Assembly (NCBI RefSeq): GCF_025947345.1
Contig: NZ_CP110011.1
Location: 4,526,001 to 4,590,000 of the forward strand
Reading direction: 5' to 3'
From: Flavobacterium sp. N502536
GTDB lineage: Bacteria; Bacteroidota; Bacteroidia; Flavobacteriales; Flavobacteriaceae
Length of the DNA: 64,000 nucleotides
Under the pieces are notes generated by a model, which worked only from the letters and a program-made list of their open reading frames with translations, was not told where the DNA came from and did no database searches. The translations under genes were made by a program, and so were the position numbers. Shown piece by piece: positions 1-7,608 of the stretch. The first letter of the stretch is position 1. Each line of letters opens with the position of its first letter.

Positions 1-855
1 GAAGAAGACGTAGAATTTGCAGACCGTACGCAATTTCATGAGTTATTAAACCGAATTGAATTTGTTTTAAAACGTCTGATTGATTCGTTTGCTGTTGGAA
101 ATGTAATTAAAAACGGTATTCCGGTTGCTATTGTGGGAGAGCCTAATGTGGGGAAATCTACTTTGCTGAATGCTTTGTTAAACGAAGAGCGTGCCATTGT
201 TTCTGACATTGCCGGAACCACACGCGACACCATCGAAGATGAATTAGTGATTGGCGGAATTGGTTTTAGGTTTATTGATACAGCCGGGATTCGTGAAACC
301 AAAGACGTTGTAGAAAGCATCGGAATCAAAAAAACATTTGAGAAAATCGACCAGGCGCAGGTTGTGATTTATTTATTCGACGGTTTCAAGTTTCAGATTT
401 CAAGCTCTGAGTTTGTTTCTGAAATTGAACAAATCAAAAATAAATACCCGTTAAAACCTCTGCTAATTGTTGTCAATAAAAAAGATATATTGTCTGCTGA
501 TGAAGTTGCAAACATCACCAATAAACTTGAAAATTTAAACGCAAAATTATTATTGATTTCAGCTAAAGAGAAAATTGGTGTTGATGATTTAAAAAATGAA
601 TTACTTTCTTTTGTCAATACCGGAGCCCTCCGAAACAATGAAACGATAGTAACGAATACAAGACATTACGATTCTTTACTTAAAGCATTAGATGAAATTC
701 AGAAAGTAAAATTTGGTTTGGAAACTAATCTTTCCAGTGACCTGATTGCACTCGATATTCGCGAAGCTTTATACCAATTTGGTCTTATCACGGGTCAGGT
801 TTCCAATGATGAGTTACTAGGGAATATTTTTGCTAATTTCTGTATCGGGAAGTAG
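1..855 (+). CDS. mnmE: tRNA modification GTPase MnmE, 3' part (5' end outside window)
   Basis: MnmE with MnmG installs the carboxymethylaminomethyl group on U34 of certain tRNAs. The reading frame is open from base 1, so the N-terminal folate-binding domain lies outside the window. Visible are the last helices before the G domain, the P-loop GEPNVGKST (about 136-162), AGTTRDT (211-231), DTAG (277-288), NKKD (475-486), and the invariant C-terminal CIGK (841-852) followed by TAG. An apparent start at 133 is only the Val of IVGEPN. The 3' end matters for the region: its last bases are repeated at 4323-4348 and its downstream terminator region is repeated at 5673. The family assignment is certain. 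Confidence 0.97.
   Translation, partial: EEDVEFADRTQFHELLNRIEFVLKRLIDSFAVGNVIKNGIPVAIVGEPNVGKSTLLNALLNEERAIVSDIAGTTRDTIEDELVIGGIGFRFIDTAGIRETKDVVESIGIKKTFEKIDQAQVVIYLFDGFKFQISSSEFVSEIEQIKNKYPLKPLLIVVNKKDILSADEVANITNKLENLNAKLLLISAKEKIGVDDLKNELLSFVNTGALRNNETIVTNTRHYDSLLKALDEIQKVKFGLETNLSSDLIALDIREALYQFGLITGQVSNDELLGNIFANFCIGK
820..845 (+). repeat. 26-bp direct repeat, copy 1 (3' end of mnmE)
   Basis: This stretch of the mnmE coding end (encoding NIFANFC) recurs exactly at 4323-4348, where the reading continues as a CIDK-stop variant of the CIGK tail. This resembles an attachment-site duplication, since mnmE (trmE/thdF) 3' ends are known integration targets of genomic islands such as SGI1. The att interpretation is inference; no integrase gene is visible between the copies. 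Confidence 0.75.
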
Positions 856-956
856 CTTTCATAAAAGATTACAAAACAAAGAATCCCTTTTAAAATGTTA
901 TCCCATAGCATTTTAAAAGGGATTCTTTAATTATATATTTTTTTAATTAGACTATA
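849..956 (+). repeat. mnmE stop/terminator region, copy 1 of a diverged direct repeat
   Basis: From GAAGTAG at the stop codon to ACTATA, this segment is similar to 5673-5777. Both copies share the GAAGTARCTTTCAYAAAAGAT start, a long terminator hairpin with a partly different stem, and a shared TTAATTATAT and TAATTARACTAT tail. The likeness in order and spacing is best explained by duplication. Confidence 0.6.
881..930 (+). terminator. Factor-independent terminator of mnmE
   Basis: A perfect 17-bp inverted repeat (881-897 with 909-925) encloses an 11-nt loop and is followed by a T-rich stretch, 26 bp after the mnmE stop. Confidence 0.85.
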
Positions 957-1191
957 AATGTTTTGTTAGCTTGTTTATTACTTTAGCAATTATGATTATA
1001 AGGTAAACTTTAAGTTACTATATTTTAAATCCTGCTTCGGTAGTTTTTTTTATGTTCTAACTTTTAGATCAAATCTTTTTCGGGCTTTTCATAAATATTT
1101 TTTTACCATTTCCCTGTTGGTTTTACCTCTATCCCATCTAAAAAAATGAAGCTTAATTTAAAAATATACTGTATAAATAATTAGTGTAATT

Positions 1192-1199
1192 TATCTTTG
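1192..1199 (+). promoter_or_regulatory. Putative -7 box (TATCTTTG) of the toxin-antitoxin operon
   Basis: It matches the Bacteroidota -7 consensus TAnnTTTG and lies about 40 bp before the antitoxin ATG. No clear -33 TTG is seen at the right spacing, so this is a modest call. Confidence 0.4.
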
Positions 1200-1239
1200 C
1201 AAGATTAATAATAATTAACTTTGAGAAAAATTGAAAATA

Positions 1240-1491
1240 ATGGAAGCCATAATATTACATCCTAAGAACAAAGCACAGTTATCTCTTTTGAAAAATTTAG
1301 CAAAAGAAATGGGAATGATGTTTGAAACAAAAAATGAAGATGAAATAATAGCTGGATATACTCCAAATGGTAAAGCTTTTTCTGTTTCTGAATATAAAGA
1401 AAACATACAAAATCGTATTGATGATGTAAAAGATGGAACTGCTAAAACGTTTACTTCTGAAGAAGTATTAAATCATATTATTAAAAGATGA
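1240..1491 (+). CDS. Antitoxin of a type II toxin-antitoxin pair (DUF2683-like)
   Basis: This small protein of 83 residues is read from the ATG at 1240; a TTG at 1231 is in frame but less likely. It begins MEAIILHPKNKAQLSLLKNL and has the helix-rich, charged composition of Bacteroidota antitoxins of the DUF2683 type paired with RelE/ParE toxins. Its stop overlaps the toxin start by four bases (ATGA), the usual arrangement for translational coupling. Such antitoxins normally bind and neutralise the toxin and repress the operon. The DNA-binding element is not obvious in the sequence. The identification rests on size, order, overlap and the toxin next to it. Confidence 0.75.
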   Translation: MEAIILHPKNKAQLSLLKNLAKEMGMMFETKNEDEIIAGYTPNGKAFSVSEYKENIQNRIDDVKDGTAKTFTSEEVLNHIIKR

Positions 1492-1775
1492 TCGTTTGGG
1501 AATCTAGAGCAAAACAAGAGCTACAAGAGATTTATGATTATATTTTCTTAAACAGTCCTCAAAATGCAGAAAACGTCATTACTGAATTAGTTTCAACTGC
1601 CGAAAATATTTCAAATATGCCTTTTAAGCATCCAATAGAACCCTATTTTAATGATGAAAACATTCGTTTTGTTCCAAAATGGAGTTACAAAATAATCTAT
1701 TTGATTGGCGATATTGACATTACTATCTTATCTGTTTTTAATACTTCTCAAAGCTCACTAAGAATTAGTCGATAA
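1488..1775 (+). CDS. RelE/ParE-family toxin
   Basis: This protein of 95 residues fits the RelE/ParE toxin superfamily. The N-terminus VWESRAKQELQEIYDYIF is the typical two-helix start, and the C-terminal half VPKWSYKIIYLI...ITILSVFNTSQSSLRI is the typical beta-sheet with the basic S-YKIIY strand. Members either cut mRNA on the ribosome or poison gyrase; the sequence alone does not separate the two. It overlaps the antitoxin by four bases. The pair lies directly behind mnmE at the edge of an apparently inserted block, a common place for addiction modules. Confidence 0.85.
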   Translation: MIVWESRAKQELQEIYDYIFLNSPQNAENVITELVSTAENISNMPFKHPIEPYFNDENIRFVPKWSYKIIYLIGDIDITILSVFNTSQSSLRISR

Positions 1776-2592
1776 TTAAAAGAAAGCATAAATTATTTTT
1801 ACTCCTATCAAAAACTTCTTTTTATACTAAACAACTACATCTTTTGTACTCCTTACCACTCTTACCCTTCTGTAAACAAAGAGAAGTTAGATATTGCATC
1901 TGAAAATAACGTAGCAAAACAACACTAAACAATTCTTCTCTATTCCATCGTAAGATATTCTTTTTAAACACAACTTATTGAAGTAGTCACTTTAAACCGG
2001 AATCAATTGATCTTTTCTACCACAATACGATAGTCACTTTTACCCTAATTTTCAGGCAATCCTATAACGCTATCAGCGAGTTGTAGCATGGCTCATTTTT
2101 GCCTTTTAGCCTTAGCAGAATATTACATGAAGCATTACTGTTTTGACTAAATATATGTGTATTGTAAGCTGTTGGTTAGCCCTGCAAACAAAAAAAATGC
2201 TAATTTATTTAAAATCAAGTATTTATACGCTATCTCATAATTTTGTAATAAAGTAATTTTGCAGAGTAATATTACAAAAGCAAAAACTATCAGTAAGCTA
2301 ATTTTTACAATACCAAGCGTAATTTAGAATACGATATTCTAAAAAGTAACATAAAAAATACGGATTTATGGTCTTGCTTAATTCGTTTACTAGTAGAAAA
2401 AAAACAATGCTGCAGCACCAATTTAAACAAACCTTCCTGTAAAGGTTTTTATTACAGGGGCGGAAACTGAAAAGCCTTATGAGTAGGACAAATACTTTAG
2501 AAGCATCAGAAAGTCTGGTGGTCTAAGGTTAGTTGTTACAGGTAGTTATAAATTCTTGTAGCAATGATTACAACCCCAAAAACAAATAAACA
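1776..2592. other. 817-bp stretch without a convincing gene
   Basis: The stretch is AT-rich and stop-dense on both strands, with no tRNA or strong hairpin seen. TAATTTTG near 2255-2262 fits the -7 consensus but lies more than 300 bp from the next gene. The stretch may be decayed accessory DNA. Confidence 0.5.
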
Positions 2593-3267
2593 ATGAGCAC
2601 TATTATTGACAATTTTGAGAAACATGATTATGTTATACTTGAAACACGTGGCGTTACTAATGATGGCACATGGATACATACGGAAGGAAATGATTACATC
2701 TTTTATTATAAACTAGACATCTGGTCCGAGGAGCAAAACCGAATAATGGGAAATGCCTTCTTAAGAGCCTTACAAGTTCCTAACAAAATAAAAGATGCTG
2801 TACTGGCAACTTCAGGACAACAAGTGGTGGATGGTCTTTATACACTAGATCAACCTGCTATGGTGAAAGCTTTGAATTCTATAAGAGGAATGTCACAAAC
2901 TAATGTAGTCCAAAGAACATTAATTGGTAATGGTACTATACAGCAAGCAAATGAGCAGTTGTTTAACGATATCCTATCAGGTGTGGGCGGTTCAGTAAAC
3001 CCAATGCGGGACTATCTTAATAGAGCGATGGCGGCGACTCAGGCTGCAGCTGCGGGTAACACAACAGCTCAAAACCTTGGTACAACTATTACGTTACTGT
3101 CTTTAGTACCTGGTCTGAACATACCTACAACGTCTGTTGTATATGCAGTTTCAAAAGCTTCTTCTGCTGCTGTACTGATCAAGCATAAATGCTCTAGCGA
3201 TTCAACTAAATTTTCTTATAATGTAGACTATACAAAAGTTGGTTATTCCTACATAGAACCATCTTAG
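2593..3267 (+). CDS. Uncharacterised protein, paralogue of the next gene
   Basis: I do not recognise this 224-residue protein. It has no signal peptide. A central conserved core reads GLYTLDQPAMVKALNSIRGM (about residues 82-101), and the next gene has the matching GLYLVDGPEMQRAMNTINGM. After it come a helical part, then a small-residue-rich hydrophobic stretch (about 155-190), then KHKCSSDSTKFSYNVDY...YSYIEPS. The neighbour also ends in a KFNYEYNIVKFNYSPS segment, so the likeness runs over most of the length. The start ATG at 2593 follows an A-rich leader. The gene lies in the accessory block between two copies of the mnmE 3' end. Its function is unknown. Confidence 0.7.
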   Translation: MSTIIDNFEKHDYVILETRGVTNDGTWIHTEGNDYIFYYKLDIWSEEQNRIMGNAFLRALQVPNKIKDAVLATSGQQVVDGLYTLDQPAMVKALNSIRGMSQTNVVQRTLIGNGTIQQANEQLFNDILSGVGGSVNPMRDYLNRAMAATQAAAAGNTTAQNLGTTITLLSLVPGLNIPTTSVVYAVSKASSAAVLIKHKCSSDSTKFSYNVDYTKVGYSYIEPS

Positions 3268-3477
3268 TTCAACAACAACACTTTTTCGAAACTCAAACAT
3301 TTCGTAAAAAGTAACTAATTTGTGTCAGTTTATGCATTCCTTTGAAATGAATACTTACTCTATTCAATGAAAAAGAGTGCATAAAATGACCAAATTTGTT
3401 TTATCCGTAATAGAAAAAACAGTTTTCGAACACGTTTTTTAAACTACAATTTTATACACAACAAAAAAACACACCCC

Positions 3478-4155
3478 ATGAACAAATCTATACCATATTG
3501 CATTACGCCTGCTCTGGATCAGGCGTGGCTGCACACCTGTAATGAAAATTTATTACTGGCATTACTACCAAAGGATGCAGATAACAAAGTAGAAACAGCA
3601 CTTTTGGAAGCTTTTAAAAATGCACTTGCATTATTCGTTGATATAAGAGTCGCTCTAAAAAAAACCTACAATACAACACCTTTTGTTGGAGGATTGTATC
3701 TGGTAGACGGCCCCGAAATGCAACGCGCTATGAACACTATAAATGGGATGGGAGAAACATCAGCATACCCCAGCACAAAATTGTATTGTGGTACCCCCTC
3801 TGCCGTGAATTTACAATTCTTTGAAGATGTACTAGGGATTTCAAATGACAAACTAAAATACATGGAATCCAATCTATTACGATATATGAAAATTATACAA
3901 GCAGATGCAAAAGTCACAACAGCTAAAACTATTGGCCTTTTAACTTGCGTTGTAGGTTATGTTGAAATAACAGGAACAACCGTGACCACCTTTACTTATG
4001 TTACTGCCACCACAACGACCAAAGATCAATTTGAAGAAATAGACTGTGAGTGTGGTGAATTAGACAAATTTAACTATGAATATAACATTGTAAAATTTAA
4101 TTATTCGCCGAGCAATTCTGTCGCAAATAAAGTAATTGCCAACGAAAGTAACTAA
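3478..4155 (+). CDS. Uncharacterised protein, paralogue of the preceding gene
   Basis: This protein of 225 residues, MNKSIPYCITPALDQAW..., is unrecognised. It shares the core pattern GLYxxDxPxMxxAxNxIxGMxxT (about residues 75-98) and a tyrosine-rich KFNY C-terminus with the gene upstream, at low overall identity. A hydrophobic Thr/Val-rich stretch (about 145-180) precedes a Cys pair in DCECGEL. The 210-bp gap to its paralogue suggests either one transcript or two separate units. Two old tandem copies that have both stayed open argue that the family is under selection. No catalytic motif is visible. Confidence 0.7.
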   Translation: MNKSIPYCITPALDQAWLHTCNENLLLALLPKDADNKVETALLEAFKNALALFVDIRVALKKTYNTTPFVGGLYLVDGPEMQRAMNTINGMGETSAYPSTKLYCGTPSAVNLQFFEDVLGISNDKLKYMESNLLRYMKIIQADAKVTTAKTIGLLTCVVGYVEITGTTVTTFTYVTATTTTKDQFEEIDCECGELDKFNYEYNIVKFNYSPSNSVANKVIANESN

Positions 4156-4322
4156 TTGATTCTATTCCAAAACTGTTAAAGCGTAGTATTGTTTTTACCA
4201 TGCTAACCAACAGAAATATCTTTTTTTAGATAAAACCATGAGTCTCCTACACAAACACTCCAGCTGTGCAAAATCTCATAGCTTTTGTTTTTGATTTCTA
4301 GTGGAACTACCCGGACCAGCTG

Positions 4323-4348
4323 GGGAATATTTTTGCTAATTTCTGTAT
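4323..4348 (+). repeat. 26-bp direct repeat, copy 2 (mnmE tail remnant)
   Basis: Identical over 26 bp to 820-845. In frame it reads QLGNIFANFCIDK-stop (ending at 4360), which is the MnmE C-terminus with Gly changed to Asp in CIGK. The coding sequence before it is not mnmE-like beyond a few bases. Confidence 0.75.
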
Positions 4349-4539
4349 TGACAAATAAATGACTACACAAGATTTAACTGGTAATATTTCCATTTTCGGA
4401 AGCAATCGTATTTACACTTTTCCGTTAAAAAAACACAGCTGAATTATTTCTTTGCCATTTACGCTTTCCCGTAATGTTAAAAATCATTTTTTTCAATATC
4501 TTAGCAAAAATTATTACTCTCGAGAAAACTTAATGAGTT

Positions 4540-4585
4540 AAAAAAGGTTAAATAAAACAGCATTTTATTTAACCTTTTTTTATAG
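4540..4585 (+). terminator. Strong terminator-like hairpin
   Basis: A perfect 18-bp inverted repeat (4540-4557 with 4563-4580) with a 5-nt loop and T-tract. It follows no intact gene on the plus strand; it may once have ended the gene whose tail is at 4323-4360. Confidence 0.75.
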
Positions 4586-4624
4586 CTCGCATAAGGTAAG
4601 TTTTCAGCGATTAAACTAAAAATT

Positions 4625-5679
4625 ATGAGCCTAAAACATTTAATGCCCTTCTTGATTTTTGCCTTAATTGGCTGCAAAAGTAAACAGCAAAGCGATAAAC
4701 AAAATATTGAAAATGCGATTACAAAAAATGTCAATCAGTTATTAGAGGACAAAAGATTTCATTCTGTTTCAGTAGCAGTGCTCAAAGATGGAGAATCGAC
4801 AATAAAATATTTTGGAGAATTATCTATTGGAAAAGGAAACAAACCAAACGATTCTACACTTTATGAAATAGCTTCTGTAACTAAAACTTTTACAGGTTAT
4901 GTAGCCGCAAAAGCCGTACTTGATAAAAAAATAAATTTAGATGATGATGTCAGAATCTATCTTAACGAACCTTATCCCAATTTAGAGTTTAAAGGCGAAC
5001 CTATAAAAATTAAACATTTGCTCACGCATACAAGCGGGTTTCCAAATTTTCCCCCAAAAAGTGAAAATAAAACGGCTTTTTTAGAAGGATTGAAATTAAT
5101 CAAAATCGAAACGATACCCGAGAAACATACTCTTATTCCAACACGGCTCCAGAGTTAACTGCCTATATACTTGAAAAAGTGTATCAAAAGCCTTATGAGG
5201 AATTGGTAAATGAATTTGTTTTGAAACCAAATAAAATGAACCAAACCAAATTTACACTAAATGATAATGACAGACTAAGATTAGTAAAAGGGTACAATGA
5301 TAAAAATGAGTTAATGCCAAACTTCAATCGAACTTTATGGGGAGGAATTTCAGGATTGCATTCTACTACTACAGATTTAGTAAAATACATGAAATTGCAA
5401 CTTGACGAGTCAAATCTTATCGTAAATGAATCTCATAAAAAATTATATAAAGAAGGTTCTGATTTTTGGGAAGGCTACCATTGGTACATATTAGAAAATG
5501 GCAATGAATTAATTTACAGACATCACGGAGGTATCTACGGAATGCAAAATTGGTTTGTCATTTATCCTAAACAAAATATAGGGATATCTATATTGACCAA
5601 TACGAGCTTTAATGAAACCGGAGAAATCTTGGAAAAAGTAGTGGATAAATTGTACGACGACCTAAATAAGCAGAAGTAA
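4625..5679 (+). pseudogene. Serine hydrolase (class C beta-lactamase family), frameshifted
   Basis: The product would be a lipoprotein (ALIGC lipobox near residue 16) of the beta-lactamase/DD-peptidase-like serine hydrolase family. The first frame carries the SVTK nucleophile motif (SxxK) and HLLTHTSGFP and ends early at 5158. The rest of the protein follows in another frame: YSYSN (the YxN motif) is encoded across 5128-5142, then LWGGISGLHSTTTDL and RHHGGIYG (the KTG-equivalent region). The expected PGETYSYSN is broken at about 5120, where CCCGAGAAACATAC would read correctly with one more G, so a single-base deletion is the simplest cause. A sequencing error cannot be excluded. The second part, 5179-5679, lacks its own sensible start. 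The enzyme family is confident; the substrate is unknown. Confidence 0.85.
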
Positions 5680-5777
5680 CTTTCACAAAAGATCGCAAAC
5701 AATAAAATCCCGTTTAAAGTGTCATTCAAGAACACTTTAAACGGGATTTTTAATTATATCTTTCTAATTAAACTATG
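5673..5777 (+). repeat. mnmE stop/terminator region, copy 2 of a diverged direct repeat
   Basis: Similar in order and sequence to 849-956, beginning exactly at the stop codon of the broken hydrolase as copy 1 begins at the mnmE stop. The hairpin stems differ in several base pairs but remain fully paired. Confidence 0.6.
5704..5756 (+). terminator. Terminator after the broken serine hydrolase
   Basis: A perfect 19-bp inverted repeat (5704-5722 with 5732-5750) with a 9-nt loop. The stem's 3' arm ends in TTTT and is followed by TAATTATA. Confidence 0.85.
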
Positions 5778-5850
5778 AACACGAAGTCAGAGACACTCCC
5801 CTTTCAATACTAACTCTTCTCAATGTAGGTACTACTTTTTCCAGCTGATA

Positions 5851-7398
5851 TTATTGGAATCTTTTGATAAACTCCATCATATCACCTATGGTTTGTATGT
5901 CTTCTCTTTGAGTATTGCCAAGACCTTTCATCTTCTCAATATGCAGCAAACTGGTTAACATGGTCTTTTGTAAGCCGTTTAACGGATCCTTGCTGGTATC
6001 GGGCTCAGGAAGCAACTCTTTTAAATCGATATGGAAGGGAATATCAGGCCAATCCGTTCTTTTCTGATCGGAAAAGACTTCTGTAAACGGTAAAACTTCA
6101 GGATCGCTATCCCTTTCGGTCAACGCATCCAGGTCCCATTTCTGACAGGCCGTTTTGATAAAGGAAGTATGCTCGAACTGCCCGTTGATTATGGTATTGG
6201 GCTGAATATAAGACGATACCATTATCATCGGAACACGAACTCCCAGACGGTCAAAAGTAAAATCGCACTCTCCTATCATATCGGCAACAGGCGGTACTGT
6301 AGCAGGCGGGATCACATGATCAAAACAACCGCCATGTTCATCGTGCGTAATGATAAAAAGTATTTGGTCTCTTAGCGGACTGTCTTTGATAGCGTTATAT
6401 ACTTCGCGGATCAGTTCATCTCCTAATTTTACTGTTCCGGTTCCTAAATTATGTTTTACAGCCGACGGATGCTGATCGTTGTGCTTATGAAGAAATTGAG
6501 GTTCTACAAATGAATATTGCGGTAAATCCCCCTTTCTAAGATCATCAAGAAAATCATCATATCCATGTGTATGGTCCAGCCCTCTCTCATGCCCGTTGAC
6601 AACATAGGTCAGGCTCAGTGGTGCTATAGGCGAATAGATTTTCCAGGAAACATCCTTATCATACATGCGGTCAAAAATAGTAGGCAACGACCATACTTCT
6701 TCGACCCACGAATCCATTCCTTTTAGATCACCATCAAGCCCCGGAAAACCGTTCCCATCCTCACCAATCGGATTAATCACTTTACCTCCCGAACTGGCGG
6801 CATGCCAGAACGCCCTATTACAATAAGTTTGACTCGGCACTGAACAATACCAATGATCAAAAACTGCAAATTGTTTTGCCAAAGTAGCCATCGCAGGAAT
6901 CTGATCCGGCTGAAAGCACTCCATAATTACCTTATAATCGTCGAACGAGGGCTTTGCAATACCATAGGTCGACATCAGATTACTTTCATAATCGTTAACA
7001 AAGCCATTCATGGTGGGTTCCTGTGCAGAATTAGGTAAGTTGTATGGTTTGACCATATCATGATCGAGAACACCTACATTGCAATCAGGATTAATGGTAT
7101 CAAAAAGTTGTGTATTAACATGGGGATATTCTTCACCCGGATCCGGATAAGGTGTCCAATAATCGGCTGCACGTGAAGGAGAAATACTCGTTTCACCTGA
7201 CGGACTTGTAGCCCTGCCGGGAATAGGATTCGCATAGTCTACTTCCGGATTGTAAAGTCCTTCAAAAGATTTCCCATCCGGCACTTCATTCGGCTCATAG
7301 AGATAGCCTAATAAATTATCGAAAGAACGATTTTCGAGCATCAGTACCACGATATGGTCAAAAGTATCCAGACCGTTAAATTGCTTTTCATTTTCCAT
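5851..7398 (-). CDS. Phosphoesterase family protein (phospholipase C / acid phosphatase type)
   Basis: The protein has about 515 residues from the chosen start MENEKQFNGLDTFDH at 7398; the frame stays open to 7461 but the extra residues look like leader sequence. The N-terminal DHIVVLMLENRSFDNLLGYL is the signature of the phosphoesterase family that includes non-haemolytic phospholipase C and AcpA-type acid phosphatases, with the metal-binding ENRSFD. The C-terminal THDEHGGCFDHV matches the second metal-binding DExGGxxDHV block. No signal peptide or Tat motif is visible with this start, which is unusual for a family that is often exported. It probably hydrolyses phosphate esters or phospholipid head groups; the substrate is not predictable. 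It stands alone between unrelated genes. Confidence 0.85.
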   Translation of the reverse strand: MENEKQFNGLDTFDHIVVLMLENRSFDNLLGYLYEPNEVPDGKSFEGLYNPEVDYANPIPGRATSPSGETSISPSRAADYWTPYPDPGEEYPHVNTQLFDTINPDCNVGVLDHDMVKPYNLPNSAQEPTMNGFVNDYESNLMSTYGIAKPSFDDYKVIMECFQPDQIPAMATLAKQFAVFDHWYCSVPSQTYCNRAFWHAASSGGKVINPIGEDGNGFPGLDGDLKGMDSWVEEVWSLPTIFDRMYDKDVSWKIYSPIAPLSLTYVVNGHERGLDHTHGYDDFLDDLRKGDLPQYSFVEPQFLHKHNDQHPSAVKHNLGTGTVKLGDELIREVYNAIKDSPLRDQILFIITHDEHGGCFDHVIPPATVPPVADMIGECDFTFDRLGVRVPMIMVSSYIQPNTIINGQFEHTSFIKTACQKWDLDALTERDSDPEVLPFTEVFSDQKRTDWPDIPFHIDLKELLPEPDTSKDPLNGLQKTMLTSLLHIEKMKGLGNTQREDIQTIGDMMEFIKRFQ

Positions 7399-7608
7399 AC
7401 AAAACTGTTTTATCATACTAGATAACAGTAAATTAAAATGATTAAAACCAAAGTTGTACACGTAGTTTTACGTGTTTTTCGAAATGTAGTTTCTTTATCG
7501 TTCTAATCTTTTACCATACAATATAAATATAGTAAATTTCTTTCATGTTTGTGAAACAACTGAAATCAAAAATCAGCAATCATTTTTCTGTAATTCAAAA
7601 AAAACGGT

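Larger units (their letters stand above)
4156..4624. other. Noncoding stretch with an mnmE 3'-end copy and a terminator hairpin
   Basis: This 469-bp stretch carries the second copy of the mnmE tail (4323-4348) and a strong hairpin (4540-4580). No intact gene is seen. It looks like a junction of rearranged sequence. Confidence 0.6.

Noticed and set aside
1776..2592. Possible tRNA or integrase remnant in the island
   Set aside because: No acceptor/T-loop pattern and no recombinase motif in any frame.
4300..4322. GGAACTACCCGG before the mnmE tail copy, resembling the AGTTRD motif codons of MnmE
   Set aside because: It is in a different frame from the tail and only a few codons long; probably chance.
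2469..5199. AAAAGCCTTATGAG present both at about 2472 and 5187
   Set aside because: Only 14 bp with no extension on either side; within chance or too short to interpret.
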